The translations under genes and the position numbers were made by a program. A stretch of 64,000 nt of DNA from Mesorhizobium hawassense (GTDB taxonomy: Bacteria; Pseudomonadota; Alphaproteobacteria; Rhizobiales; Rhizobiaceae), in assembly GCF_003289945.1 (NCBI RefSeq), contig NZ_QMBP01000010.1, positions 62,001-126,000 on the forward strand, read 5' to 3'. Positions 1-8,413 of this stretch are shown in pieces. How positions within the stretch are numbered: position 1 is the stretch's first letter; each line of letters opens with the position of its first letter. Below the pieces are notes generated by a model that saw only the letters and a list, made by a program, of their open reading frames with translations, made no database searches and was not told the DNA's origin.

Positions 1-602
1 TGAGACACAGCGGCTGTGGGGGTTACGATTTCCCGGCCAGGCCGGATTTGTCTGCCTTGGCGCAAGACGTTTTCTGGTCGCCTGACGTCGATCCAGCTGT
101 GGTCTCTCTCGTGCCGGCGCCGGAATTCCTGTCGTCTTTGCGATCGGCGCCTTTGACCGGCCTGGGCGTAGTCCACGACAGCCCGGAAGGACGTCACATT
201 GTCCACAGTGCAGGTATCGCGACCCAACTTCTGCTTCTGCCCGGCAGTGACCCGAGCGGCCATCTGGCGGCGTTGATCCCCCTGGATGCAGAAACGTTGG
301 GACGGATCGAAGCACTCACCCGTTTCTGGCGTTCCTTGCAGGGGCGCCCAACGGCTTCGGACACGCGTATGACCCCACAGCAGCGCCGCCGGTTTCGTCT
401 GATGATGCAGGCTGCTGACGGCCGTGCGAACGGCGCGAGCTACCGCGGCATTGCGGTTGCGTTCTACGGACACAAGCGCATCGCCGCCGATCCGTGGAAG
501 ACCTCGGCGTTGCGCGACGCGGTGATCGGCCTGGTCGACGGCGCCACCGCCATGATCGGCGGCGGCTATTTGCAAATCCTGCGTCATCGCCGTCGATCCT
601 AG
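1..602 (+). CDS. DUF2285-domain regulator, C-terminal part (5' end outside window)
   Basis: The reading frame is open from base 3 to the stop at 602, so the gene starts upstream of the window; a TTG at 48 is an in-frame codon but need not be the start. The C-terminal third, from the RMTPQQRRR segment to GGGYLQILR, is typical of the DUF2285 helix-turn-helix domain. DUF2285 proteins regulate excision and transfer genes in Mesorhizobium ICEs (FseA in ICEMlSymR7A is the studied case). Directly upstream of an excisionase-like gene, a role in activating excision or transfer is a reasonable inference. Whether an N-terminal DUF6499 domain is present, or a frameshift fusion as in FseA, cannot be seen here. 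Confidence 0.75.
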   Translation, partial: RHSGCGGYDFPARPDLSALAQDVFWSPDVDPAVVSLVPAPEFLSSLRSAPLTGLGVVHDSPEGRHIVHSAGIATQLLLLPGSDPSGHLAALIPLDAETLGRIEALTRFWRSLQGRPTASDTRMTPQQRRRFRLMMQAADGRANGASYRGIAVAFYGHKRIAADPWKTSALRDAVIGLVDGATAMIGGGYLQILRHRRRS

Positions 603-743
603 CGGGTCTGGCCGCGCAAAAGGGGGTGGAATTTTAGCCCCCCTCAACTTCCCCATCCCTTGCGAAGTCTATTCTCCGCCACCGTGGTCGCCGTCCACCG
701 CTGAACGCCAGCGGGAGCCCAAAACCCCACGGAGGCCCGATCC

Positions 744-1025
744 ATGCGACCCGATATCGCCGTCTTGCCGCCGCGCTTCCTGCGCACCAAGGAAGCCGCG
801 GATTTTCTCAGCCTCTCCGCCCGAACGCTCGAAAAGCACCGCACCTATGGCACCGGTCCTGGCTACCGAAAGCTCGGCGGCCGTGTCGTCTATGCCGTCG
901 ACGATCTACAGGCTTGGGCCGAACGCGGCGCCGTCACCTCTACATCCGATCCGCGTGGGTCGGTCCTGCCGGCCAAGCGTCACACACCGACGCCGCCGGC
1001 GCATGGCGGACGGTACGCACGCTGA
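744..1025 (+). CDS. Small winged helix-turn-helix protein, RdfS/AlpA excisionase-like
   Basis: A 93-residue basic protein. Residues about 13-60 have the pattern of the MerR/AlpA-type winged helix used by excisionases: a FLRTKEAADFLSLSARTLEKHR helix-turn-helix region (residues about 12-33), then a short wing with GGRVVY and a DLQAW helix. In ICEMlSymR7A a protein of this kind, RdfS, directs excision and is the first gene of the traF/relaxase operon; here it likewise heads the run of transfer genes. The following repA starts 18 bases after its stop. A plain transcription regulator is the alternative. The assignment rests on size, motif and position. Confidence 0.7.
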   Translation: MRPDIAVLPPRFLRTKEAADFLSLSARTLEKHRTYGTGPGYRKLGGRVVYAVDDLQAWAERGAVTSTSDPRGSVLPAKRHTPTPPAHGGRYAR

Positions 1026-1043
1026 CCGCGCGCGGATTTCCAA

Positions 1044-2204
1044 ATGGTGGCGCGAAACCAATCCCTTTCTGAGCGCGGGCAGCTCGACCTGTTCCGGGCG
1101 CTGCCTGGCGACTTCGCCCCGCGAGACGCGCAGGATCTCATGGCCTATCCGTTCTTCTCCCTTTCCAAGACACATCGCACCACCCCGATCGATTTTGCCG
1201 CGGGTAACGTCACGATCCGGGTCGAAGCCGTACCCGATCATGGGATGGCGACCATCTGGGACGCGGACATCCTGATCTGGGCCGCGAGCCAGATCGTCGA
1301 GGCGCGCGACACCGGCCTTCGCACCTCGCGCCTGATGGCCGCCACGCCTTATGAGATTCTCACCTTCGTCGGCCGCGGCAAGAGCCTTCGCGACTATCAA
1401 CGCCTGAAGGCGGCGCTTGACCGGCTGCAGTCGACCACCGTCTCGACGACGATCCGTCAGCCCGCCGAAGGACGGCGTCACCGCTTCTCATGGATCAACG
1501 AGTGGCAGGAGCGCATCGATCGCCATGGCAAACCCTCGGGGATCGAGTTGATCGTCCCCGACTGGTTCTACCAGGCAGTCCTCGATGACGCGCTCGTGCT
1601 GACGATCGATCGCGCCTATTTCGACCTGACTGGCGGTCTCGAGCGCTGGCTCTATCGGCTGGTGCGCAAGCATGGCGGACGCCAGCGCGACGGCTGGCGT
1701 TTCGACTTCCGTCACCTTCACCAGAAATCCGGCAGCCTGTCGCCCCACAAGCGCTTTGCCTTCGAGCTGCGCGACATCATCCGCCGCCAGCCGCTGCCCG
1801 GCTATACCCTCGCGCTGGAAGTGGAGATTGGCGGCCGGGCGCTGCTCGCCTTCGAGCGGATAGGCTCCTGTGGAAGGCTTGTGGACGGCCTCGTGCTATC
1901 AAGAACCGGAACTGTCGTGCCATCGGGAACCGCAGGCTCGTGCTATCAGGAACCCAAACGGGGCCTAATCTCCAGAAAGAAAAGCCGAAATCGCGCCCTT
2001 AACTTAGAATCTAACCCAGATTCTAACTTTGAAGAGCGCGCGCGTGATGTGCAAAGGCTCATCCGACGAACCAGCGACGCACTCAGCGTAGACCCCGACA
2101 AGACCTCGAATGCGCCATCGGTTTCTGACGGCAGCAGCACGGCAACCAGCGTCTCCGAAGCCCCGAATCCGCCTCTTGATCCGCGCTCGGGAGCCACCCG
2201 ATGA
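1044..2204 (+). CDS. repA: RepA-type replication initiator protein
   Basis: 386 residues. The N-terminal 280 residues match the replication initiator protein A family found in ICEs and plasmids of Rhizobiales and sphingomonads: GQLDLFRALPGDFAPRDAQD near the N terminus, FVGRGKSLRDYQRLKAALDR in the middle, then the WLYRLVRKHGG and FDFRHLHQKSGS segments. The remaining 100 residues are low-complexity and partly encoded by iteron-like DNA repeats. A replication initiator in an ICE is thought to let the excised circle replicate. The stop overlaps the DUF2840 start by four bases (ATGA). In the related loci I know, a ParA gene usually sits between repA and the DUF2840 gene; it is absent here. Confidence 0.8.
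   Translation: MVARNQSLSERGQLDLFRALPGDFAPRDAQDLMAYPFFSLSKTHRTTPIDFAAGNVTIRVEAVPDHGMATIWDADILIWAASQIVEARDTGLRTSRLMAATPYEILTFVGRGKSLRDYQRLKAALDRLQSTTVSTTIRQPAEGRRHRFSWINEWQERIDRHGKPSGIELIVPDWFYQAVLDDALVLTIDRAYFDLTGGLERWLYRLVRKHGGRQRDGWRFDFRHLHQKSGSLSPHKRFAFELRDIIRRQPLPGYTLALEVEIGGRALLAFERIGSCGRLVDGLVLSRTGTVVPSGTAGSCYQEPKRGLISRKKSRNRALNLESNPDSNFEERARDVQRLIRRTSDALSVDPDKTSNAPSVSDGSSTATSVSEAPNPPLDPRSGATR
1891..1954 (+). repeat. Three iteron-like direct repeats inside repA
   Basis: Three copies of a 17-base motif, TCGTGCYATCRRGAACC, begin at 1891, 1915 and 1938, so the spacing is 24 and 23 bases, close to two helical turns each. They lie within the 3' third of repA, where the protein is non-conserved. 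Regular same-side spacing is what initiator-bound iterons look like, so this is a candidate replication origin for the excised element. The repeats are seen directly; the origin function is inferred. Confidence 0.65.
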
Positions 2205-2689
2205 TCGCCGCCACGTGCCACGCTCGCGACGAACTCGTCCATGTCGAACTGACCTGGGTCGAGAAGAGGATCGAGAACTGGATACGGTTCGGCACGCACG
2301 CCCAGGAACAAATCGTCGATCGTCGCCGGCGCATTCTGTCCTATCGCCCCGGCACGGTCTTCGCGTTCGTTCGCTGGGCCGCGAACGACTTCGGAACGAT
2401 CATCTCACGCATAGATATCGTGCGTGCGGTCAGACGTGGCGAAGCCTATCAGACACTGCCCTTCGTGCGCCCCGGCGGGGACATCCTGCTGAAGGTAGAG
2501 AGCTGGCCCAAGGTCGAGCGCGTGCTGCAGGCGATCGACGCCATCCAGCGCCTCGACATCGAGCCTGAGATGGTGTCGCCCGATCATTGGCGGCACATCC
2601 ACAACCGGATAACCGCCGGCCACGCGCCCCGCAGCTACACGCTCGACCAACATCGCGCCTTCCTGCTGCGCAAGAGGACCGAGCCGTGA
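2201..2689 (+). CDS. DUF2840 family protein
   Basis: 162 residues. The sequence carries the family's usual segments: HVELTWVEKRIENWIRFG near residue 14, then FAFVRWAANDFGTIISRIDI, and VRPGGDILLKVESWPKVER with WRHIHNRITAG near the C terminus. DUF2840 proteins have no defined biochemical role; they are regular members of this ICE transfer operon between the replication initiator and TraF. Both ends overlap neighbours (ATGA with repA, GTGA with traF), which indicates translational coupling and fixes the start. Confidence 0.8.
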   Translation: MIAATCHARDELVHVELTWVEKRIENWIRFGTHAQEQIVDRRRRILSYRPGTVFAFVRWAANDFGTIISRIDIVRAVRRGEAYQTLPFVRPGGDILLKVESWPKVERVLQAIDAIQRLDIEPEMVSPDHWRHIHNRITAGHAPRSYTLDQHRAFLLRKRTEP

Positions 2690-3231
2690 CGCGCGCCGGG
2701 ATCATCCTCGCTAGCGTTCTCGCAACCTTGGGCGTCGGCTATCCCGGCCTCACTTCGATGCCCACGAAGCTCATCTGGAATGCGTCAGCCAGCGCGCCGA
2801 TCGGCTTCTACACGATCGACTTCGACCGACCGTTCGAGGTCACCGATCTTGTGGCGGTCGACGCGCCCGAACCACTCGCAACGTTCCTCGCTGCTCGCGG
2901 CTATCTGCCGACGGGCGTGCCACTGCTGAAGCGCATCCTTGGCGTATCCGGGCAACGGGTCTGTCGCTCGAACCTCACCATCACTGTCGATGGTATCGAG
3001 GCGGGCGTGGCGCTCGAGCATGATCGGGCCGGCCGTGACCTGCCTGCCTGGCAGGGCTGCCGCCTCATCCCGACCGGCGAAGTCTTCCTGATGAACTGGC
3101 AGGTCCGCGACAGCCTAGACGGCCGTTACTTCGGCCTCATCTCCACAGCCCAGATCATCGGTCGCGCGGTCCCGTTGTGGACCGACGAGGGGAAAAACGG
3201 CCGCTTCGTATGGCGCGCGTCAACGCGGTGA
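2686..3231 (+). CDS. traF: TraF, S26-family signal peptidase of the conjugation system
   Basis: 181 residues from the GTG at 2686, which overlaps the DUF2840 stop. An N-terminal hydrophobic segment (residues 5-22) anchors the protein in the inner membrane. The catalytic serine is S36 in the SASAPIG motif and the general-base lysine is K82 in PLLKRI, the dyad of signal peptidase I-like enzymes. In RP4, TraF cleaves and cyclises the TrbC pilin, and a trbC gene is present further along, so the same job is likely here. The C-terminal GRYFGLI segment is also typical. Confidence 0.9.
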   Translation: MTRAGIILASVLATLGVGYPGLTSMPTKLIWNASASAPIGFYTIDFDRPFEVTDLVAVDAPEPLATFLAARGYLPTGVPLLKRILGVSGQRVCRSNLTITVDGIEAGVALEHDRAGRDLPAWQGCRLIPTGEVFLMNWQVRDSLDGRYFGLISTAQIIGRAVPLWTDEGKNGRFVWRASTR

Positions 3232-3301
3232 GCGCGCGACCGGCGGCGCGCGTCGTGCCGCCAGCCATCATCACCGCACCACTCCAAAACAGGAGCCTGA
3301 C

Positions 3302-3637
3302 ATGCAACAGATCGGGGAATTCACGCGCCAGAAGACTGGCTATAGCGGGCACATCCTCACGCTCAGCCTCAACCTGGATATCGCCATTGTGGCGGCAGAG
3401 GCGAGCGAAACGGACAATGCGCCTGACTACCGCGTTCACGCCGGAAGCGAGGACGGCCCCGAGATTGGTGCCGGCTGGAAACGCTCTAGCGAAAAGGCCG
3501 GAGACTATGTCTCGATCCAGCTCGACGACCCGACCTTCGCGCAGCCGATACGCGCGAACCTCTTTCGCAATGGCGACGACAAGACGTCCTGGTCGCTGCA
3601 CTGGGCGCGACCGCGCGACCGCGGCGAGAAGGATTGA
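3302..3637 (+). CDS. DUF736 family protein
   Basis: 111 residues. It starts MQQIGEFTRQKTGYSG, continues with a YRVHAG-GPEIGAGWK segment and ends with DDPTFAQPIRANLF, all typical of DUF736. The family has no assigned activity but is constantly found beside traF and the transglycosylase gene in ICEs and plasmids of alphaproteobacteria. Its stop lies three bases before the next start, so it belongs to the same transcript. A 70-base gap separates it from traF. Confidence 0.85.
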   Translation: MQQIGEFTRQKTGYSGHILTLSLNLDIAIVAAEASETDNAPDYRVHAGSEDGPEIGAGWKRSSEKAGDYVSIQLDDPTFAQPIRANLFRNGDDKTSWSLHWARPRDRGEKD

Positions 3638-3640
3638 ACG

Positions 3641-4414
3641 ATGCGCGCTCGCCGTCGCTCGACGAGCCATCGCGGTGCGCCCGGGCCGCTTCGCGCTGCC
3701 CGGCGCATGGCTCTGCTCCTCCTTTGCGGCCTGTCCGTCGCGACCGTCATGCCGGCGGCGACAGTGGCGCAGGACTTGGCCATCGCGCGATCGTCGCAGC
3801 GCGATCCGTTCGGCGCGCACATCAGCGAAGCCTCGCAGCGCTTCGGCGTTCCGACCGCGTGGATACGCGCCATCATGCGCAACGAGAGTGCGGGCGATGA
3901 GCGCGCCGTGTCCAGCGCAGGCGCCCGCGGCTTGATGCAGATCATGCCCGGCACATGGGATTATCTGCGCGCCCGCTGGTCGCTTGGCCGCGATCCGTTC
4001 GATCCCCGGGACAACATCCTGGCAGGAACGGCGTATCTGCGCGAACTGCACGATCGCTTCGGCTCGCCGGGGTTTCTGGCCGCCTACAACGCGGGGCCTG
4101 CACGCTATGAAGCCTACCTCACTGGGCGTCCGTTACCGGCTGAGACCCGCGCCTATGTCGCGACGCTCGCCCCCCTGATCGGTGAAAGCGAGGGTATGCG
4201 CCCTTTCGCCGTTACGCCTGTCGAGGCCATTCCCTGGAAGCACGGCTCGCTCTTCGTAGGTCAGCTGGATCGCATACAAGCTGTCGCTCTCGTGCCGACG
4301 GAGCAACGACCAAATGACGCGAGCTCTGCACCCACCGCGCGCGATGTCTCCGCCATCGTGCCGCTGTCCGAAGGCCTCTTCGTGGCGCGAGCGGGCGAAG
4401 GGATCCAGCCATGA
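3641..4414 (+). CDS. Lytic transglycosylase of the conjugation system (SLT domain)
   Basis: 257 residues with an N-terminal basic stretch and hydrophobic segment (about residues 23-43) that should direct export. The SLT domain follows: the catalytic glutamate is E82 in MRNESAGDE, then SSAGARGLMQIMPGTW, the DNILAGTAYL segment and AAYNAGPARY. Such enzymes open peptidoglycan locally so that the mating channel can be assembled (VirB1 and TrbN are counterparts). The C-terminal 80 residues outside the SLT fold are not recognised. It is in line with DUF736 and the relaxase gene. Confidence 0.88.
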   Translation: MRARRRSTSHRGAPGPLRAARRMALLLLCGLSVATVMPAATVAQDLAIARSSQRDPFGAHISEASQRFGVPTAWIRAIMRNESAGDERAVSSAGARGLMQIMPGTWDYLRARWSLGRDPFDPRDNILAGTAYLRELHDRFGSPGFLAAYNAGPARYEAYLTGRPLPAETRAYVATLAPLIGESEGMRPFAVTPVEAIPWKHGSLFVGQLDRIQAVALVPTEQRPNDASSAPTARDVSAIVPLSEGLFVARAGEGIQP

Positions 4415-4656
4415 GCGCATACGGGCGTTTTCGCGCAACCGCAAGCTTCAGCGCACCGTGGCGTGGATGGAGGCGGAAGGTGGGCAGAACAACCGGAAGA
4501 TGGCGAGATAAAAGGCCGCGAGGTGCGGCGTCGGTCGGTTGTGTTGTTTCAATAGGTTATGCAGGATTTTCGCGAGGTGCTGGCAAGCGGCGCACCGCGC
4601 GCGAACACCAATTTGCCTGTGATTTCGGTGTCTTGGCGCGATGTGCGGATCTTTAG
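4415..4656 (+). other. Intergenic region upstream of relaxase, candidate oriT
   Basis: This 242-base gap is the only sizeable non-coding stretch in the traF-relaxase-traG run and lies directly before the relaxase gene, where the origin of transfer usually lies in this ICE group. It contains a 10-base direct repeat, CGCGAGGTGC, at 4517-4526 and 4571-4580. The second copy can pair with GCACCGCG at 4592-4599 to form an imperfect hairpin. No nick site can be assigned from sequence alone. An 81-codon frame spans part of it but has no family features. Confidence 0.4.
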
Positions 4657-6396
4657 ATGACTGGCGAGGACGATCTTCGAATCCGCCCCGGCCGCATCCG
4701 CTCGTCCGGCGCCCAGCGGGCCAGGCCCTTCATCGCACAGGCGCTTGCCGCCGCCCAGAAGGCCGGCGCTCGTATCTCTCGCACCGGCCGGATAAGTCCG
4801 GGCAATCGCTCGACCTTCGGGCGTGGCCGCACGGCGAGCGTGCGCGCCAATCGTCTCCTGACCAGCCGCTCGCGAACCGTGATCATCAAGACGCGGCTGG
4901 TGCGCCACCACGCGCGCGCCGCTCCGCTTGCCGCCCATCTTTCCTATCTGCGCCGCGAGGGCGTCACCCGTGACGGGGAGAAGGCAAGTCTGTTCGGGCC
5001 GGAGATCGATGCGGTGGACAACGGTGCTTTCGCCGCGCGGTGTGGCGATGATCGGCACCACTTCCGCTTCATCGTCTCGCCCGAAGATGCCGTCGACATG
5101 GCGGACCTCAAATCCTTCGCCCGCGATCTGATGGGGCAGATGGAAAAGGACCTCGGCACGAAGCTCGATTGGGCCGGCGTCGATCACTGGAACACCGACA
5201 ACCCGCACCTTCACATCATCCTGCGCGGCCACACTGATGACGGGCAGGATCTCGTGATCTCCCGCGATTACATCAAGGAGGGGATGCGCGCCCGCGCCGC
5301 CGATCTCGTTAGCCAGGAGCTCGGTCCGCGCAGCGATCTTGATATCCGCCGCAATCTGCAGCGCCAGGTCGAAGCCGAACGCTGGACCCAGCTTGACCGG
5401 CAGATTGTTCGCGACGGCCGCGAGCGAGGCGTCATCGGCCTTGCCACCGCCGCGAACGCCCCGGCCGACGAATATCACGTGCTGAAGGTCGGGCGGTTGC
5501 GCAAGCTTGAAACCCTTGGCCTCGCCGAACAGGTCGGCCCGGGCCAATGGATGATCGACGACAAGGCCGAGGCGACGCTGCGCGAGCTTGGTGATCGCGG
5601 CGACATCATCAAGCGGATGCACCGCGCCCTGACAGAACAGGGCATTGAGCGGGGCTCGGCGAATTATGTGCTGGCTGCGGAGCGACTCGATACGCCGATC
5701 GTCGGTCGGCTGGTCGACCGCGGTCTCGACGATGAGCTGAAGGGCAGCGCCTACGCCGTGGTCGATGGCACCGACGGTCGCACACATCACATCAAGCTGT
5801 CCGACCTCGACGCCGCCGGCGACAGCGCTCCGGGTTCGATCGTCGAGCTACGCAAGTTCCATGACGCGCAGGGACATCCGCGCGCGGCGATCGCTGTCCG
5901 TTCCGATTTCGACATTGACCGCCAGGTCACCGCCACCGGCGCGACCTGGCTTGACCGTCAGAACATCGCCCGCGAGCCGATTGCGCTGTCGGAAGGCGGC
6001 TTCGGCGCCGAGGTGCGACAGGCGATGCAGCGCCGTGCCGAACACCTCGTCGAACAGGGCCTCGGCGAGCGGCATGGCCAACGCACAACCTTCACCCGCA
6101 ACCTGGTCGACACGCTGCGTCGCCGTGAGTTGGAGACGCTTGGTGAAAAGCTCTCGGCCGAAACCGGCCAGCTCTTCAATCGCGCCTGCGGCGGGGAGTC
6201 CGTAGCCGGTTCCTACAGGCAACGGTTCACGCTCGCGTCGGGCCGCTTCGCCATGATCGATGACGGCCTCGGGTTCAAACTGGTGCCTTGGACGCCGTCC
6301 CTGGAAAAACATCTTGGCCGCCACGTCTCTGGCGTCGCTCGCAATGATGACGGCATCGACTGGAGTTTTGGCCGCAAGCGAGGCCTCGGCCTCTAA
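4657..6396 (+). CDS. rlxS: Relaxase/mobilisation nuclease with DUF3363 (RlxS-like)
   Basis: 579 residues. After a basic, probably disordered N terminus (residues 1-80), the relaxase core contains HHFRFIVSPEDA near residue 131 and the histidine triad motif HWNTDNPHLHIILRG near residues 177-191. The C-terminal half is DUF3363 (LGEKLSAETG region onward). Enzymes of this family nick oriT and carry the strand into the recipient; the nearest studied relative is RlxS of ICEMlSymR7A. No good Shine-Dalgarno precedes the ATG. The coupling-protein gene follows after 27 bases. Confidence 0.88.
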   Translation: MTGEDDLRIRPGRIRSSGAQRARPFIAQALAAAQKAGARISRTGRISPGNRSTFGRGRTASVRANRLLTSRSRTVIIKTRLVRHHARAAPLAAHLSYLRREGVTRDGEKASLFGPEIDAVDNGAFAARCGDDRHHFRFIVSPEDAVDMADLKSFARDLMGQMEKDLGTKLDWAGVDHWNTDNPHLHIILRGHTDDGQDLVISRDYIKEGMRARAADLVSQELGPRSDLDIRRNLQRQVEAERWTQLDRQIVRDGRERGVIGLATAANAPADEYHVLKVGRLRKLETLGLAEQVGPGQWMIDDKAEATLRELGDRGDIIKRMHRALTEQGIERGSANYVLAAERLDTPIVGRLVDRGLDDELKGSAYAVVDGTDGRTHHIKLSDLDAAGDSAPGSIVELRKFHDAQGHPRAAIAVRSDFDIDRQVTATGATWLDRQNIAREPIALSEGGFGAEVRQAMQRRAEHLVEQGLGERHGQRTTFTRNLVDTLRRRELETLGEKLSAETGQLFNRACGGESVAGSYRQRFTLASGRFAMIDDGLGFKLVPWTPSLEKHLGRHVSGVARNDDGIDWSFGRKRGLGL

Positions 6397-6423
6397 CCTC
6401 ATGTTGAAGAAAGGACCGCTTCC

Positions 6424-8406
6424 ATGTCCGCCACCAAGATACTCTGGGGCCAGATCCTCGCGGTCGTCGCGATCGTACTGTTCACGACCTGGGGCGCGAC
6501 GGAGTGGGTGGCCTGGCGCCTGGCATTCCAGCCGGAACTCGGAAGGCCATGGTTCCGTGTCCTGGGCTTTCCGTTTTACCTTCCGCCGTCCTTCTTCTGG
6601 TGGTGGTATGGCTTCGATGCCTACGCTCCATCGATCTTCGTGGAGGGCGCCTTGATCGCGGCTTCCGGCGGTTTCGCCTGCGTCACCGTCGCCATCGGCA
6701 TGTCGGTCTGGCGGGCTCGCGAGGCCAAGAAGGTCGAGACCTACGGCTCCGCCCGCTGGGCCGACAAGCAGGAGGTCAGGGCAACTGGCCTTCTCGGCTC
6801 TGATGGAGTGGTGCTTGGGCGGTTTGACGGCGCCTATCTGCGCCATGACGGACCGGAGCACGTGCTGTGCTTTGCGCCCACACGTTCGGGCAAGGGCGTC
6901 GGCCTTGTCGTCCCGTCGCTGCTGACCTGGCCGAGCTCAGCGGTCGTCCACGATATCAAGGGCGAAAACTGGCAACTCACCGCGGGCTTCCGCGCCAGGC
7001 ATGGCTGTGTCCTGTTGTTCGATCCCACCAATCCGAAATCCTCCTCCTATAACCCGCTGCTCGAGGTGCGCCGCGGCGAATGGGAAGTCCGCGACGTTCA
7101 GAATATCGCCGACATCCTGGTCGATCCCGAAGGCTCGCTCGAGAGGCGAAACCATTGGGAGAAAACCAGCCATGCCCTGCTGGTCGGCGCAATCTTGCAT
7201 GTCCTCTACGCCGAGCCGGACAAGACACTCGCCGGCGTCGCCGGCTTCCTCTCCGATCCAAAGCGTCCGATCGAATCGACGCTGTCCGCGATGATGAAAA
7301 CGGCGCATCTGGGTGAAGCCGGTCCGCACCGGGTCATCGCCAGCGCCGCGCGGGAGCTCTTGAACAAATCCGACAACGAGCGTTCCGGCGTGCTCTCCAC
7401 CGCGATGTCTTTCCTTGGCCTCTATCGCGATCCTGTCGTGGCCGAGGTCACGCGCCGCTGCGACTGGCGCATCACCGATCTTGTCGACGACAAGCATCCG
7501 ACGACGCTCTACCTCGTCGTGCCGCCGTCCGACATCAACCGGACCAAGCCGCTCATCCGACTGATCCTCAATCAGATCGGTCGCCGCCTGACTGAAGATC
7601 TTCAGGGGAGGGCGAAAGGGCACCGGCTGCTCCTGATGCTTGACGAGTTCCCGGCGCTTGGCCGCCTCGACTTCTTCGAGTCGGCGCTTGCCTTCATGGC
7701 CGGCTACGGGCTGAAAAGCTTCCTGATCGCTCAATCCCTCAATCAGATCGAGAGGGCGTACGGCGCCAACAACTCAATCCTCGACAACTGCCATGTCCGG
7801 GTAAGTTTTGCCACCAATGATGAGCGCACAGCCAAGCGCGTGTCCGACGCCCTGGGAACAGCGACCGAAATGAGGGCCATGAGGAACTATGCTGGCCACC
7901 GGCTGTCGCCGTGGCTCGGTCATCTCATGGTCTCCCGCTCGGAGACAGCTCGCCCGCTGCTCACGCCTGGGGAAGTGATGCAACTGCCGTCGACCGACGA
8001 GATTGTCATGGTCTCGGGTGCGCCGCCGATCCGCGCCAAAAAGGCGCGCTATCATGAGGATACACGCTTCAAGGAGCGTATCCTGCCGCCGCCTGTGCTG
8101 ACGACGGCGGCGGAGGGGAAACCCGACGACTGGACGAAACTGCCTCTGCCGCCCTGTCCCCGGACTGCCGAAGCCACGTCGGCGCCGTCGGCCGCGGATG
8201 AGGACCAAACTGATTCCGAGCGTCGTCGGCAACCTGAGCTCAGTCGCGTCGAGCTGGTCGTGAAGCCTTCGACCGAGAACGAATTCGAGATCGATCACCA
8301 GGACGACGTGGAAGACAGTGTTGCCCGCAACCGTCGACTGACGCGCCTCATGCAAGGTATTGCGCGGCAGGCGTCCCTCGACCCCGGTGACGGTGTGGAT
8401 ATGTGA
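6424..8406 (+). CDS. traG: TraG/VirD4 type IV coupling protein
   Basis: 660 residues. Two transmembrane helices lie in the first 95 residues (about 8-30 and 70-95). The Walker A motif is APTRSGKG at residues 151-158 and the Walker B LLLMLDEFPALG near residue 404, followed by the GLKSFLIAQSLNQI segment usual in TraG. It is a hexameric inner-membrane ATPase that hands the relaxosome to the Trb channel. The C-terminal 90 residues after the ATPase are acidic and variable. A ribbon-helix-helix gene follows after seven bases. Confidence 0.93.
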   Translation: MSATKILWGQILAVVAIVLFTTWGATEWVAWRLAFQPELGRPWFRVLGFPFYLPPSFFWWWYGFDAYAPSIFVEGALIAASGGFACVTVAIGMSVWRAREAKKVETYGSARWADKQEVRATGLLGSDGVVLGRFDGAYLRHDGPEHVLCFAPTRSGKGVGLVVPSLLTWPSSAVVHDIKGENWQLTAGFRARHGCVLLFDPTNPKSSSYNPLLEVRRGEWEVRDVQNIADILVDPEGSLERRNHWEKTSHALLVGAILHVLYAEPDKTLAGVAGFLSDPKRPIESTLSAMMKTAHLGEAGPHRVIASAARELLNKSDNERSGVLSTAMSFLGLYRDPVVAEVTRRCDWRITDLVDDKHPTTLYLVVPPSDINRTKPLIRLILNQIGRRLTEDLQGRAKGHRLLLMLDEFPALGRLDFFESALAFMAGYGLKSFLIAQSLNQIERAYGANNSILDNCHVRVSFATNDERTAKRVSDALGTATEMRAMRNYAGHRLSPWLGHLMVSRSETARPLLTPGEVMQLPSTDEIVMVSGAPPIRAKKARYHEDTRFKERILPPPVLTTAAEGKPDDWTKLPLPPCPRTAEATSAPSAADEDQTDSERRRQPELSRVELVVKPSTENEFEIDHQDDVEDSVARNRRLTRLMQGIARQASLDPGDGVDM

Positions 8407-8413
8407 GCCTCCG

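Noticed and set aside
4411..4656. An 81-codon frame after the lytic transglycosylase gene
   Set aside because: Very basic composition, no family features, and the region looks like a transfer origin rather than a gene.
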